64,000 bases of DNA from NCBI GenBank assembly GCA_036924255.1, contig JAUPFN010000009.1, forward strand, positions 6,411,001-6,475,000. The letters are read 5' to 3'. Position numbers and translations under genes: made by a program. Under the pieces are notes generated by a model, which saw only the letters and a program-made list of their open reading frames with translations, did not search any database and was not told the origin of the DNA. Source of the DNA: Apodemia mormo. Lineage: Eukaryota > Arthropoda > Insecta > Lepidoptera > Riodinidae. Below are positions 23,404 to 30,161 of the stretch, piece by piece (within the stretch, counting starts at the first letter, position 1; each line of letters opens with the position of its first letter).

Positions 23404-24231
23404 GTATGTGTGCATGTAAACATTTCATAACTTTTGAACGGCTTGACCGATTGAAATGCGGTTAGTGCCATTCGATTATATTCCAGTCAACTTAGACTTT
23501 CTGAAAATTTGAACCGATTCGGTCCAGGATATTTTGTATAATTTTAAAGAAAAAACTCAAAAAATTTTAGCGAAACAATATTTGTTTTAATATAACTGCC
23601 AAATTAATGTACAGACTGAGTACAAAATCTAATTAGTTATTTTTCTCAAACCTAAAAAAACTGCATCTAATGCATTAATTCCATCAAAGATTTTTTAACT
23701 CTTTGAGTTCAAAAATTAATGCTTAGGTATAGTTTTTACTTCACTGAGCTTAAATACCTCAATTTAGCGGGAAGTTTCAGAGATGGCCTGCAGGGTCAAC
23801 CGGTTTACGAATTTTTGGGAATGCTTAGTAAACTGAACGTCAAAAGATTAATCATTCATCGGTTTTTCTACTTGTTGGATAGATGATGACCCTCATCGAG
23901 GCATTTTAACAACCTCATATCGAATATCACGTGTTAAACTCAATAGCACTCGTTCGACGCAGAGAGCGAACAGGCAATAATTATATGTATACATATTATA
24001 CTTATTGTCTATGGTAAGATAAGGAAATATAAGATGGAGAGATAGAATATTGCATACTTACCAACCGATATCCCAGGCGGAATGGAACACTGGATGCGCT
24101 GACATGGCTCCTAGCGGCATTCCGAAACCGATTTCTATCTTCACGTCGTTGGATCTCCTGAACCACGAACTACGTGGGTTGTTAATCTCCGTTTGTGTAG
24201 TCCGAGGCGCTTGTGAAGTATCTTCCGACAT
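3420..24231 (-). CDS. Katanin p60-type AAA ATPase gene, 7 exons, 3' end missing
   Basis: This gene encodes the catalytic subunit of a microtubule-severing AAA ATPase (katanin p60 A1/A-like group), expected to act as a cytoplasmic hexamer on microtubules. Exons on the minus strand are 24062-24231, 14963-15195, 13791-14263, 9162-9341, 6866-7008, 5176-5285 and 3420-3546. Intron phases 2,1,0,0,2,1,2 all join in frame and give 478 codons plus a split Arg. Visible motifs are Walker A GPPGTGKT (about residues 305-312), Walker B TIFLDEVD (about 360-367), sensor-1 LAATN (about 409-413) and arginine fingers FRRRFEKR (about 422-429). A helix near DTTGYEIHLVETLERDI, just before the AAA domain, is typical of katanin. 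Residues 1-230 are a basic, Met/Arg/Ser-rich linker without a recognisable MIT domain. The last Vps4-type exon(s) are not found in 1-3419 and probably lie beyond the left edge. The closest match from memory is KATNA1/KATNAL1 rather than KATNAL2; the paralogue is not resolved. Confidence 0.93.
3547..5175. other. Katanin intron 6, no gene seen
   Basis: AT-rich unique-looking sequence with no supported ORF, repeat family or RNA gene. Confidence 0.6.
5176..5285 (-). CDS. Katanin p60-like exon 6 (sensor 1, arginine fingers)
   Basis: The acceptor is TTTTTCAG and the donor is GAAG|GTATTT. The exon is 110 nt, phase 2 to 1. It encodes VIMVLAATNHPWDIDEAFRR and RFEKRVYVGLPE. Confidence 0.96.
5464..5720 (+). 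repeat. Family A copy
   Basis: AAGCAGATGGCTATTCTAAT to ACCACATAGTAGTCACAATG. It lies just beyond katanin exon 6. Confidence 0.65.
6288..6650 (-). repeat. Family A copy (inverted)
   Basis: Antisense order, TGGCCTGCCATGTTGCCAGG to GTTTGCTAACTAATGAT. Confidence 0.7.
6866..7008 (-). CDS. Katanin p60-like exon 5 (Walker B)
   Basis: The acceptor is GTTTGCAG and the donor is GTGAGT. The exon is 143 nt, phase 0 to 2. It encodes YAPSTIFLDEVDSLC (Walker B) and SEHEASRRFKAELLIQMDG, highly characteristic of katanin-type meiotic-clade AAA proteins. Confidence 0.96.
7192..7570 (-). repeat. Family A copy (inverted)
   Basis: TTGTTCCGAGCCCCGTTTGA to GCTTGTATGTTATCTAATGA. Confidence 0.7.
7571..9161. other. 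Katanin intron 4, left part unassigned
   Basis: After the family A copy there is AT-rich sequence. 7818-8021 holds a short GC-richer stretch (GGGTCCTCGAGCAGCCAAGC) that is open on the minus strand but has no family match. A LINE-like tail with (TTTA)n is at 8425-8445. Confidence 0.4.
9162..9341 (-). CDS. Katanin p60-like exon 4 (Walker A)
   Basis: A 60-codon exon in phase 0 at both ends, with donor ATG|GTAAGT. It begins GIRRPWKGVLL and contains the P-loop GPPGTGKT and the pore-loop region SKYRGDSEKLVR, as in katanin p60. Confidence 0.96.
10110..10285 (+). mobile_element. Helitron-like 3' portion
   Basis: CTTGTCTGTCTATATG, then GCAACCGATTTTGATGCGGT, ending GGTGAAACCGCGAGCGGTCG and CTAGT. The end has a GC-rich hairpin-like stretch before CTAGT. 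Confidence 0.55.
11486..11530. repeat. Perfect palindrome, 21-bp arms, 3-nt loop
   Basis: ACTATATAAAACGTTTTATT at 11486-11505 pairs exactly with 11511-11530, loop TCC. Confidence 0.95.
12114..12345 (+). mobile_element. Helitron-like family E copy, 5' truncated
   Basis: AGTACTGCATGGATTTACTT, then GGAGGAGCTGCGCGGAGTAA and GACGAAGTCGGGGGCAACAG, ending CTATATA instead of CTAGT. The 5' third is missing or diverged. Confidence 0.6.
12520..12826 (+). repeat. Family A copy
   Basis: AAGATAGCAAACAAGCAGAT to GCCCGCCTGACGGAATGGCA, abutting the LINE relic 3' tail. Confidence 0.7.
12826..13570 (-). mobile_element. Decayed LINE relic, same family as 25.2-25.9 kb
   Basis: It has the same 3' end, (TAAA)n followed on the plus strand by TATTGTACACAA, and the same C-terminal peptide signature on the minus strand (FRAQLKWLSIRLRRNTHIL, then VVRFWNSLPPKVR). 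Frames are broken. It lies in the katanin intron between exons 3 and 4. Confidence 0.7.
13503..13542. repeat. Perfect palindrome, 18-bp arms, 4-nt loop
   Basis: CATTCTTTAAAGGCAGCC pairs exactly with GGCTGCCTTTAAAGAATG, loop TCTT. It lies inside the decayed LINE relic. Confidence 0.95.
13657..13710. repeat. (CCCTCT)n tract
   Basis: About eight hexamer units, then C-rich variants, next to the SINE B head. Confidence 0.9.
13708..13759 (-). repeat. tRNA-derived SINE B head fragment
   Basis: Minus strand GCCCCGTTGGTCGAGTGGTT (A-box region) to CGACGGGGC. It is followed by the (CCCTCT)n tract and lies about 30 bp inside the intron after katanin exon 3. Confidence 0.65.
13791..14263 (-). CDS. Katanin p60-like exon 3 (linker and start of AAA module)
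   Basis: The acceptor TTTTACAG follows a pyrimidine tract and the donor is AAG|GTAATA. The exon is 473 nt with no stop in frame. The first part is Pro/Ser/Arg-rich. The second part has the katanin signature LVETLERDILQKNP and VRWKDVIGLEDAK, leading to PDYFK immediately before the P-loop exon. Confidence 0.93.
14963..15195 (-). CDS. Katanin p60-like exon 2 (Met/Arg-rich linker)
   Basis: The acceptor is TTTATTGCAG (AG at 15196-15197) and the donor is GTAAGA. The exon is 233 nt, entering in phase 2 and leaving in phase 1. It encodes a low-complexity basic linker beginning near HHMARMMDRMM and rich in Met, Arg, Asp and Lys. Confidence 0.85.
15400..15660 (+). repeat. Family A copy, degenerate
   Basis: AGATGTTAATGCTACGATGT, then TACCGGCTACCTTACCCTCT and TACCTAATTAGTGGTTAGG. 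Confidence 0.55.
16130..16640. repeat. Two family A copies, head to head
   Basis: An inverted fragment is at about 16130-16290 (CTAGTAGTTCATAAAACGCA to CTTATTCCTGTCGC). A direct copy is at about 16330-16640 (GGAAATAAGCAGATTTCACT to CAATTGTCCGGCAGAAT). Confidence 0.55.
17040..17222. repeat. (AATAT)n tandem tract, about 183 bp
   Basis: An uninterrupted pentanucleotide array of roughly 36 units with essentially no variants, in the katanin first intron. Confidence 0.95.
17926..18182. mobile_element. MITE of about 257 bp with approximately 27-bp inverted ends
   Basis: GAAGTGACAATACCTCCTAA at 17931 is repeated inverted, ending at 18177. The inverted ends extend outward through TCGTT/TCGAT with one mismatch. 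The interior is AT-rich and non-coding. It lies in the katanin first intron. Confidence 0.75.
18320..18460 (+). repeat. SINE D body fragment
   Basis: CTGCACGGAATTGGAAGTGC, then GCCTATCACATTGTGGGACT and TCTTCGGGGATACGGACGTG. The tRNA-like head is missing. Confidence 0.6.
18638..18879 (+). mobile_element. Lep1-like non-autonomous Helitron
   Basis: It starts ACTAATATTATAAATGCGAA, then has (CTGT)n, ACTGAACCGATTTGG and ATCCCACGGGAACGGGAACT, and ends ACAGCTAGT. This matches the lepidopteran Lep1 Helitron pattern from memory. Confidence 0.75.
19715..19985 (+). repeat. Family A copy with internal deletion
   Basis: AAGATAGCAAACGAGCAGAT to GCGCCCGGACCAACACGGGG. The usual CTACCACCTAGTAGCCACGA stretch is deleted. 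Confidence 0.7.
20655..20835 (-). repeat. Family A fragment (inverted)
   Basis: ATTCCTGCCGCAATAGCGTC to TACTTGTTTGCTATCTTATG. Confidence 0.65.
20930..22483. repeat. 777-bp direct tandem duplication
   Basis: Copy 1 is 20930-21706 and copy 2 is 21707-22483, both starting TAGTGAGGTTTCATTTAAAT. They differ by scattered substitutions and indels, for example TAACTC versus TAACCC and TTAATTAAGG versus TAAATTAAGG. A diverged third copy of the second half lies at about 46620-47040. Confidence 0.9.
22484..22735 (-). repeat. Family A copy (inverted)
   Basis: CTAGGTGGTAGAGTTTTGCA to GCTTGTTTGCTATCTTATGA. It is inserted exactly at the end of the second 777-bp copy. Confidence 0.75.
23312..23402. repeat. 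(GT)n microsatellite
   Basis: About 90 bp of TG repeat in the centre of the foldback complex. A shorter (CA)n partner lies at 23064-23090. Confidence 0.95.
24062..24231 (-). CDS. Katanin p60-like exon 1 (start codon)
   Basis: ATG at 24229-24231 opens MSEDTSQAPRTTQ and the frame runs for 56 codons plus 2 bases to a strong donor (GTAAGT, GT at 24060-24061). The split codon TG plus C from the next exon gives Cys. The peptide has a basic patch (WFRRSND) and a hydrophobic Gly/Met stretch. No MIT helices are visible. An upstream alternative first exon cannot be excluded. Confidence 0.8.
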
Positions 24232-25207
24232 TTTGTATCAATTTTTTTTTATCTGAAGACTCTAGAGTTTTTATTTTAAAAACGCGTTAATATCCGGAAT
24301 TGCCCCTCAGACTTGACACGACTTATGTCCATTTATTGAGAAAATTTTAAGATACTAAACTGCTTATAAAAGGAATTTGTTGTTTGCAAAGCTTAGCTGT
24401 AATGTAGTCTGTTAACTAACTGAAACTGCATTAGTAATTAATTATAAGTTATTGTATTTGCCCAAAATATAATGAGAAATAATGGGACCATTTACTAAAT
24501 TGTTGTTTATCTGTTTGTTCTTTCTGTAAAAGAAAGGAATAAACCTAAATACGTTCATTTCACACTAAACAATATACACAAAATGTTTATATCTTTAACA
24601 CGATTTGCAAGAAAAAGCATAAAAAATAGTTTATTTGCAAACACATTGTCTTGTTATATTACTGACCTTGGTACCGAATCTCAACAAGATACTCTTAAAA
24701 CAAAAGACATTTCGAAGTTATTTACGCAAAAATGTCAAATTAAGATTGGTCTTAAAATTTACAAAATTAAAGGAAAGTGAACCGAAAGTCGTTAGACATT
24801 CTTGTTTATCACAATTCCCTGGTTTCTGGTAAAATGATTCGTTTTCTTATTAATTGTATTTTCTACTACTTACAATAATCGTACCGAAGTCGAACAATAC
24901 ATACGTTTTGAGAAGTAAATAAATTTTCCTTCGTATTTTCTGAGCTCATTTCGAAGAATTGACTGTAATATGCTGTATTTAAAGATTTTTGTTTGGGAGA
25001 GGAATCAATGCATACATAGTTTATTTTTGCTTATTTTTTTAAAAATAATTATTTTTTTAAATTGGAAGGGTCCAACAAATTCCTTATTACGTTGTTTCAG
25101 ACCCAGAAGATTAATGCAACGTTAACATGGGGATTTATGTTTCTACCGGTTCGTAAAGGGCTACTGCTAGCTCAAATGTATCATACAAACCTGGGCAAGA
25201 CGTTGCA
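24232..25207. other. Region upstream of the katanin start
   Basis: It should hold the katanin promoter and 5' UTR; no clear TATA box was identified. On the plus strand, 24583-24780 encodes a 65-residue peptide starting MFISLTRFARKSIKNSLFAN, which looks like a mitochondrial presequence. It has no recognised family or splice partner and is left uncalled. Confidence 0.4.
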
Positions 25208-25880
25208 TTCTATTTATTTATTTATTTATTTAACACTTTATTGTACACAAAAACAGTTACAGCAAACATTAAAATTAAATATTAAGACAAAAGGTGAGCT
25301 TATCTCATATTGAGATTTCTTCCAGCTAACCTGTATGAAGAAAACAATAAATAAACACAGACATTGTGCACAACATAAACAAAAAATGTGGCCTTAAAGC
25401 TATTGACAAAAAAAGAAATTTAAAGTAAAGAGAAAAGAGATCAAACACTTACACATTAAAAAACTATAAAAAAAAAACAACACAAAAACAACAAAAATTA
25501 ATATACTAACTTATTTTACTTTTGCGTCAGATAATAATTATTTAATCGTGTCTTAAAGATTGATAACGATTCACTGGAACGAATGTTAAATGGAAGTGAA
25601 TTCCACAGCCTAACTGCATGTACAGAAAAGGAATCAGAAAAAAAATTAGATTTGAAGGAAGGGAAACGCAAGAGGGAACTGACATTAGCGCGACAATCAC
25701 TACTCGGGGCATGAAGAAAATCAAAACGCTGACGAAGATAAATTGGGGACCTAGGGTTATGAAGAATGTTATAAAGCAAAGAAAGAATATGAGTATTCCT
25801 GCGAAGACGTATTGGTAGCCACTTAAGTTGAGCACGAAATTCTGAAACATGATCATATTTACGAAGGCCAAAAATGTAAC
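25208..25880 (-). mobile_element. 5'-truncated LINE relic (RT C-terminus and 3' UTR)
   Basis: The minus strand at 25516-25880 encodes a C-terminal RT segment with RLRRNTHILSLLYNILHN and VRLWNSLPFNIRSSESLSIF, a frequent ending of insect LINE ORF2. The 3' UTR follows and ends in (TAAA)n at 25208-25232. It is a different family from the intact LINE. Confidence 0.75.
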
Positions 25881-26784
25881 GGATTGTTTATTTGTATAAT
25901 AAAAATAATCTTAAGATATTTTATGTAATGATCTGAAATTATCAAAACTCAATTTTTACATTCATTACAGAATTCATATTAAAAGCTATCGTATTATCCA
26001 GTAACATTTGAAAGAATTTTATGTGAAGTATAAAAGTCCTTTTTTTATTCTTGCCACTCTAACGGAACATAATTTTCGTGATTTCCATTAGATCTCTCTC
26101 GCTAAAGCGAGGAGGAAAAACTGCTATCTCAATTGTAAAGTTCCATGAGTTTAATCGGATGTATTAATATGCAAATTGCAAACTTATATCGTTGCAAACC
26201 TATTACCTTATGACAGTTAAGTTGGTGTCATATATAGCCTAGCTATTCTCTAATTTTCTTCAGATACAGTGCAAAAGATCGCATTGACCAATTGAATAAC
26301 TCATATTGCATCCGAAGGATCTTACCGATAATCTAATTAGTGCTGTTCATATCTGATGAATCCAACTTCCCTTCATCGTTACTTAGACTTTGCACTACCG
26401 AATTTTAAAACAGTGGGATAGCGAAAGATTAAGTCACAGTACTTATACATATAACAAATTTGTAACCAGTTAATCATTTTACTATAGAAACATATGTTCC
26501 CGATGCCTTAAATTTAATAGTACTCGTATTTTCGAAAATCCCTTTTTTTTATTTTTCATCCGACACAATTTTTCCTTCCTATACAGCTTTATTTTAATAC
26601 AATCGTTGAGCCTAATATAAGTTATGTTATCTATTACATAATAGATTTAATTATTATTTCTTCATCTGAAATCTGAATTATCATCTGAAAGATATGAGGT
26701 TTTCTATATACTATGCATTTCGAAATGCCGCCAAAAAAAAATTTGTTATCAATGAATTAATTAGTGAAGGTTGTTCAAACTAAT
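25881..26784. other. Unassigned AT-rich intergenic DNA
   Basis: No ORF, RNA gene or repeat family was recognised. Confidence 0.5.
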
Positions 26785-26972
26785 ATATAAAAATCAATTC
26801 GTGTTCGTTAGTCTCGCTAAAACTCGAAAACGGCTGAACCAATTTGGCCAATTTTGGTTTTGAATTAATCGTTGAAGTCCAGGAAAGGTTTAAAAGGTGA
26901 GAAAATATACATAAAAAAAATAGAATAGTAGTAAAAAAAACAGAACAAGGTTTGCCGGGTCAGCTAGTCTAT
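26785..26972 (+). mobile_element. Helitron-like element, GGCTGAACCAATTTGG type
   Basis: It starts ATATATAAAAATCAATTCGT, then CTCGAAAACGGCTGAACCAA and GTCCAGGAAAGGTTTAAAAG, and ends GCCGGGTCAGCTAGT. The same family is inverted at 55080-55250. Confidence 0.6.
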
Positions 26973-27497
26973 AATATAGTTAGTAAACTGAGTATTTGGG
27001 AGTTCACGTGACACGTGACACGTTCTTACTTCCGGTTGATATCATGTACTACACAGACATTTATAACAACAGGCTGCCATACCATCTTGTTATACGAGAG
27101 ACAAATTCATAATTTTTTTAAATTCAATAATTTCACTACATATTTGTATGTTAATAATTACTAGCGACTGAAAACCATACATATAAACCTAATAAATTAT
27201 AGCAGTTAAATAGTCAATAATTACGATGGATCAATAATTACGTTTGAATTATAACGTTAAATGAAAAATATCTTAAATATATGTCTATACTTACATCAAC
27301 ATTATTTCTTATATCGATATCTACTTAACAGGGCTATTAGTCATTACAATGTTTATATACCATATATAGATTACACCTTTTATGGTTCCCTTCTTATATG
27401 AAAAATATTCTTTGAATGAATAAAGCAAACTTTCGAAAAACCACATACAAATTTCTTTGATGAAAGTTGTTTGTTTTTAATATCCAAATGTACTGTT

Positions 27498-27923
27498 AGG
27501 TAGAACTATTTTATTTCTTTATTATCTTTGCCTTACAATGTTGTTTGGAGAATGCACTAGAACATTGCATATTCATAACCATTTCCATAGTCATTTATTT
27601 AGCTATCATAATTATATTTGCTTACAAATGGAAATCTACATGCAGCAGGTTTACAATTAATAATTAAATCAACATAGTATTACAATCGATCTATGTTTAC
27701 TTTCAGGTAGAACATTTTATGTCCTTATTATCTTTGCCTTACAGTTTTGCTTGTAGAATGCAATAGACCATTACATATTCATAACCATTTCCATAATCAT
27801 TTATTTAGCTATTATAATTATAATTATAATTATTAACAAATATTACCTCATGGAAATCTACATGAAGCAGGTTTACAATTAATAATTAAACCAATATAGG
27901 ATTACAATCGATCTACACTTAAG
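27498..27923 (+). repeat. Two tandem copies of a 207-bp unit at the LINE 5' end
   Basis: Copy 1 is 27498-27704 and copy 2 is 27705-27923. Both start AGGTAGAAC and share TTATTATCTTTGCCTTAC and GCAGGTTTACAATTAATAAT. Copy 2 has an extra (AATTAT)n stretch. This resembles promoter monomers at the 5' end of a LINE. It could instead be an older tandem repeat at the insertion site. Confidence 0.7.
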
Positions 27924-28138
27924 TTTTAAAAAAAAATTATTTTGTTTTCTTGCATAAATTGAAACATATTATGATTAAATTTAAGTTTGTCACTTGGTCA
28001 CTTGTGACGAATGCCATATATATTAACTATTTTCATTAGAATCCCGTGCAACAGCCTAGCATTTTGAATTTCACATTTTTATGAAGAATCTGGTTTACTC
28101 TATCTATAAATCTTATTAAAAAGCAATAATATTATAAA

Positions 28139-29389
28139 ATGGATGAGCACGAAAGATATTTAATATCAATCATGGATGAAAATATTACATTGAGGAAAAA
28201 GCGCAGATCAATTTCACCCAACTCTTCCTTTGTTTCAACCGACTCGGATTATCTGGCGAGAAGTGTACCCGATTTATCGTCATGTAATATAAATAATGAA
28301 GAAGTTAATGAACTTAAACAAGAAATAATTAATTTAAAAAAATTATTACATTCTGCAAATAATGAAATTGATGAATTGTTAGTGGAAAATAGTATGCTTA
28401 AAAGGAAGTCTCTGGAAAATGAACAAATTATTTCTAAATATAAAAAAATTTGTTTTGATCCTACAAATATAAAAGAAAAAAATTTAAGTTCTAAGAAAAA
28501 ATCACGATCGGCTCAAAAGAAACTCTGCACGGATCCTAATATTAACATGAGTTCTAACGATCTAGGATTGTTTTTGAACGACAATAAACACGACATAGAT
28601 GGAGCAGTAAATCTTGGATCTTGTTCAAAAATTGCAAGTACAGAACACTCAACAATAGATGTCGCGGCCTGTACCATGAAAAATTCACATAAACAAAAAG
28701 ATTGTATGACATTAAATGTGACTGAAAATATTCCTCACATTTTAATATTAGGTGGACATCAGTTAAGCGGTTTAGCAACACAACTAATGTTGTCTAGGAG
28801 GAATACTGAGTACGAAAAGTACACAATTTTCTCTGTTACAAAGCCAGATGCCCCTTCAGAAGAAATACTTTCATCATGTTATAACATTGAGGATTCAGAA
28901 GACAATATTATTATATTATGTGTAGGTGAAAATGATTGCAATCCATATACCACGGTAACTAATCTAATTTCAATTTTGCGTTTGCTACCAAAATCAAAAT
29001 TTATTATAATGAATGTGTTATGTAACAAATATTTAAATGAAAAATTACTTAATAATTTAATATCATCTATATGTAATAACTTTCTAAACTGTAAATTTAT
29101 GAACATTGAAATACCTAAATATGCTACATATGAATATTATAATAAAAAAAAATATTTACTAGATTGCACTAGAAAGATCAACTTCCATTTAGATATGCAA
29201 TATTATATTAAGAGGTTTTTGACGTTCAAAAATGAGCACAAACGTAGGTCAACTGGTAAGATTAGCAATAATAACTCGGAAATTTTAAAACCTGGAACCA
29301 TACCCTTCTATTTTCCAGTGATTAATAAAAATGTTCATGTGATTAATAACAGAGATTACTCAAAACAAAACACGTTTTTTCGTTCGTAA
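28139..29389 (+). CDS. LINE ORF1: coiled coil plus SGNH/esterase-like domain
   Basis: A 416-residue protein. Residues about 54-102 form Leu/Ile heptads (NELKQEIINLKKLLHSANNE), a likely coiled coil for self-assembly. A Lys-rich linker follows. Residues about 198-330 have the layout of the SGNH/GDSL-esterase domain found in ORF1 of CR1-like elements. An alternating hydrophobic strand ends in LGGHQLSG where G-D-S-x would be expected, and GEND at about 263-266 matches the GxND block. The Asp-Ser pair of the first block is missing, so hydrolase activity is doubtful. No zinc knuckles are seen. The ATG at 28139 is the only plausible start. Confidence 0.8.
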   Translation: MDEHERYLISIMDENITLRKKRRSISPNSSFVSTDSDYLARSVPDLSSCNINNEEVNELKQEIINLKKLLHSANNEIDELLVENSMLKRKSLENEQIISKYKKICFDPTNIKEKNLSSKKKSRSAQKKLCTDPNINMSSNDLGLFLNDNKHDIDGAVNLGSCSKIASTEHSTIDVAACTMKNSHKQKDCMTLNVTENIPHILILGGHQLSGLATQLMLSRRNTEYEKYTIFSVTKPDAPSEEILSSCYNIEDSEDNIIILCVGENDCNPYTTVTNLISILRLLPKSKFIIMNVLCNKYLNEKLLNNLISSICNNFLNCKFMNIEIPKYATYEYYNKKKYLLDCTRKINFHLDMQYYIKRFLTFKNEHKRRSTGKISNNNSEILKPGTIPFYFPVINKNVHVINNRDYSKQNTFFRS

Positions 29390-29534
29390 AAACTACAATG
29401 GGACAAAAAATCAAAATAACTTAGGAGATATAGCCACAATATTTCACCAGAATATAGCAGGTGTTTTAAATAAATTAGATGATCTGGAACTGTGTTTATG
29501 TGAGCATTCGAAATATAATAAGCCTATAGAAGTT

Positions 29535-30161
29535 ATGTGTTTGTCGGAAACATTTTTAAAGCGGGGGGACGAGAACTTCATTAGGATCAAAGATTTTAAA
29601 TTGATTTCTTCCTTTTCTAGACAAAAAGAAAAGAGAGGTGGGGTCTGTATATTGGCAAAAAACTCTGTGAATTGCACACCACTTACTATAGACGTAAATG
29701 TGTTAAGCGAAAAAACATTTGAATGCTGTGGAGTGGTCATACCATCATACAAATGCATAGTAGTATGTGTATACCGAATACCAAACTCGGATCCCTATAT
29801 ATTCTTAAATAAATTAGATCTATTGTTAAATAAAATAAATAAGACGAAATACCGCATTGTGATTTCTGGAGATTTTAACATCGATATACTGAAAAATAAC
29901 AAAGTAACATGTGATTTCAAAAATTTATTGTTAAATTACAATTTACACTATCACATCAATGAACCTACGCGCCAGCAATCCTGTATAGATAATATTATTA
30001 GTAGTGATAAGCAGGCGGTAGGAAAGGTACACCACTATTATTTATCAGATCATGACACTGCTCAAACTCTACAATTACCCATTGTACATGAAAAACCGAA
30101 AAAAAAATCATTAGTACATACTAAAACGAGATTACAACCACGAAAATGTGGTGAAATTTAA
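29535..30161 (+). CDS. LINE ORF2 part 1: AP-type endonuclease (frame then breaks)
   Basis: The frame is open back to 29343, and 29535 is only the first ATG. APE-type endonuclease motifs appear in order: IFHQNIAG (upstream of the ATG), MCLSETFLK with the catalytic Glu, RGGVCILAK, VVCVYRIPNSD, VISGDFNIDIL and YLSDHDT. This enzyme nicks target DNA to prime reverse transcription. The frame runs into TAA at 30159-30161, while the continuing ORF2 is in the +1 frame. The break is one base in the A-rich stretch near 30115-30130. Confidence 0.85.
   Translation: MCLSETFLKRGDENFIRIKDFKLISSFSRQKEKRGGVCILAKNSVNCTPLTIDVNVLSEKTFECCGVVIPSYKCIVVCVYRIPNSDPYIFLNKLDLLLNKINKTKYRIVISGDFNIDILKNNKVTCDFKNLLLNYNLHYHINEPTRQQSCIDNIISSDKQAVGKVHHYYLSDHDTAQTLQLPIVHEKPKKKSLVHTKTRLQPRKCGEI

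Larger units (their letters stand above)
21126..23810. repeat. Foldback-like inverted repeat complex
   Basis: The segment beginning GTAGGCGTTTGACCCTACAG (about 21128) recurs inverted near 23735-23810 (GCGGGAAGTTTCAGAGATGG on the plus strand). The stretch 22790-23066 recurs inverted at about 23400-23690. Between the arms lie (CA)n and (GT)n tracts and a spacer containing CGATTTTCGAAAATCG. A related start also occurs at about 19455-19490. Confidence 0.75.
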
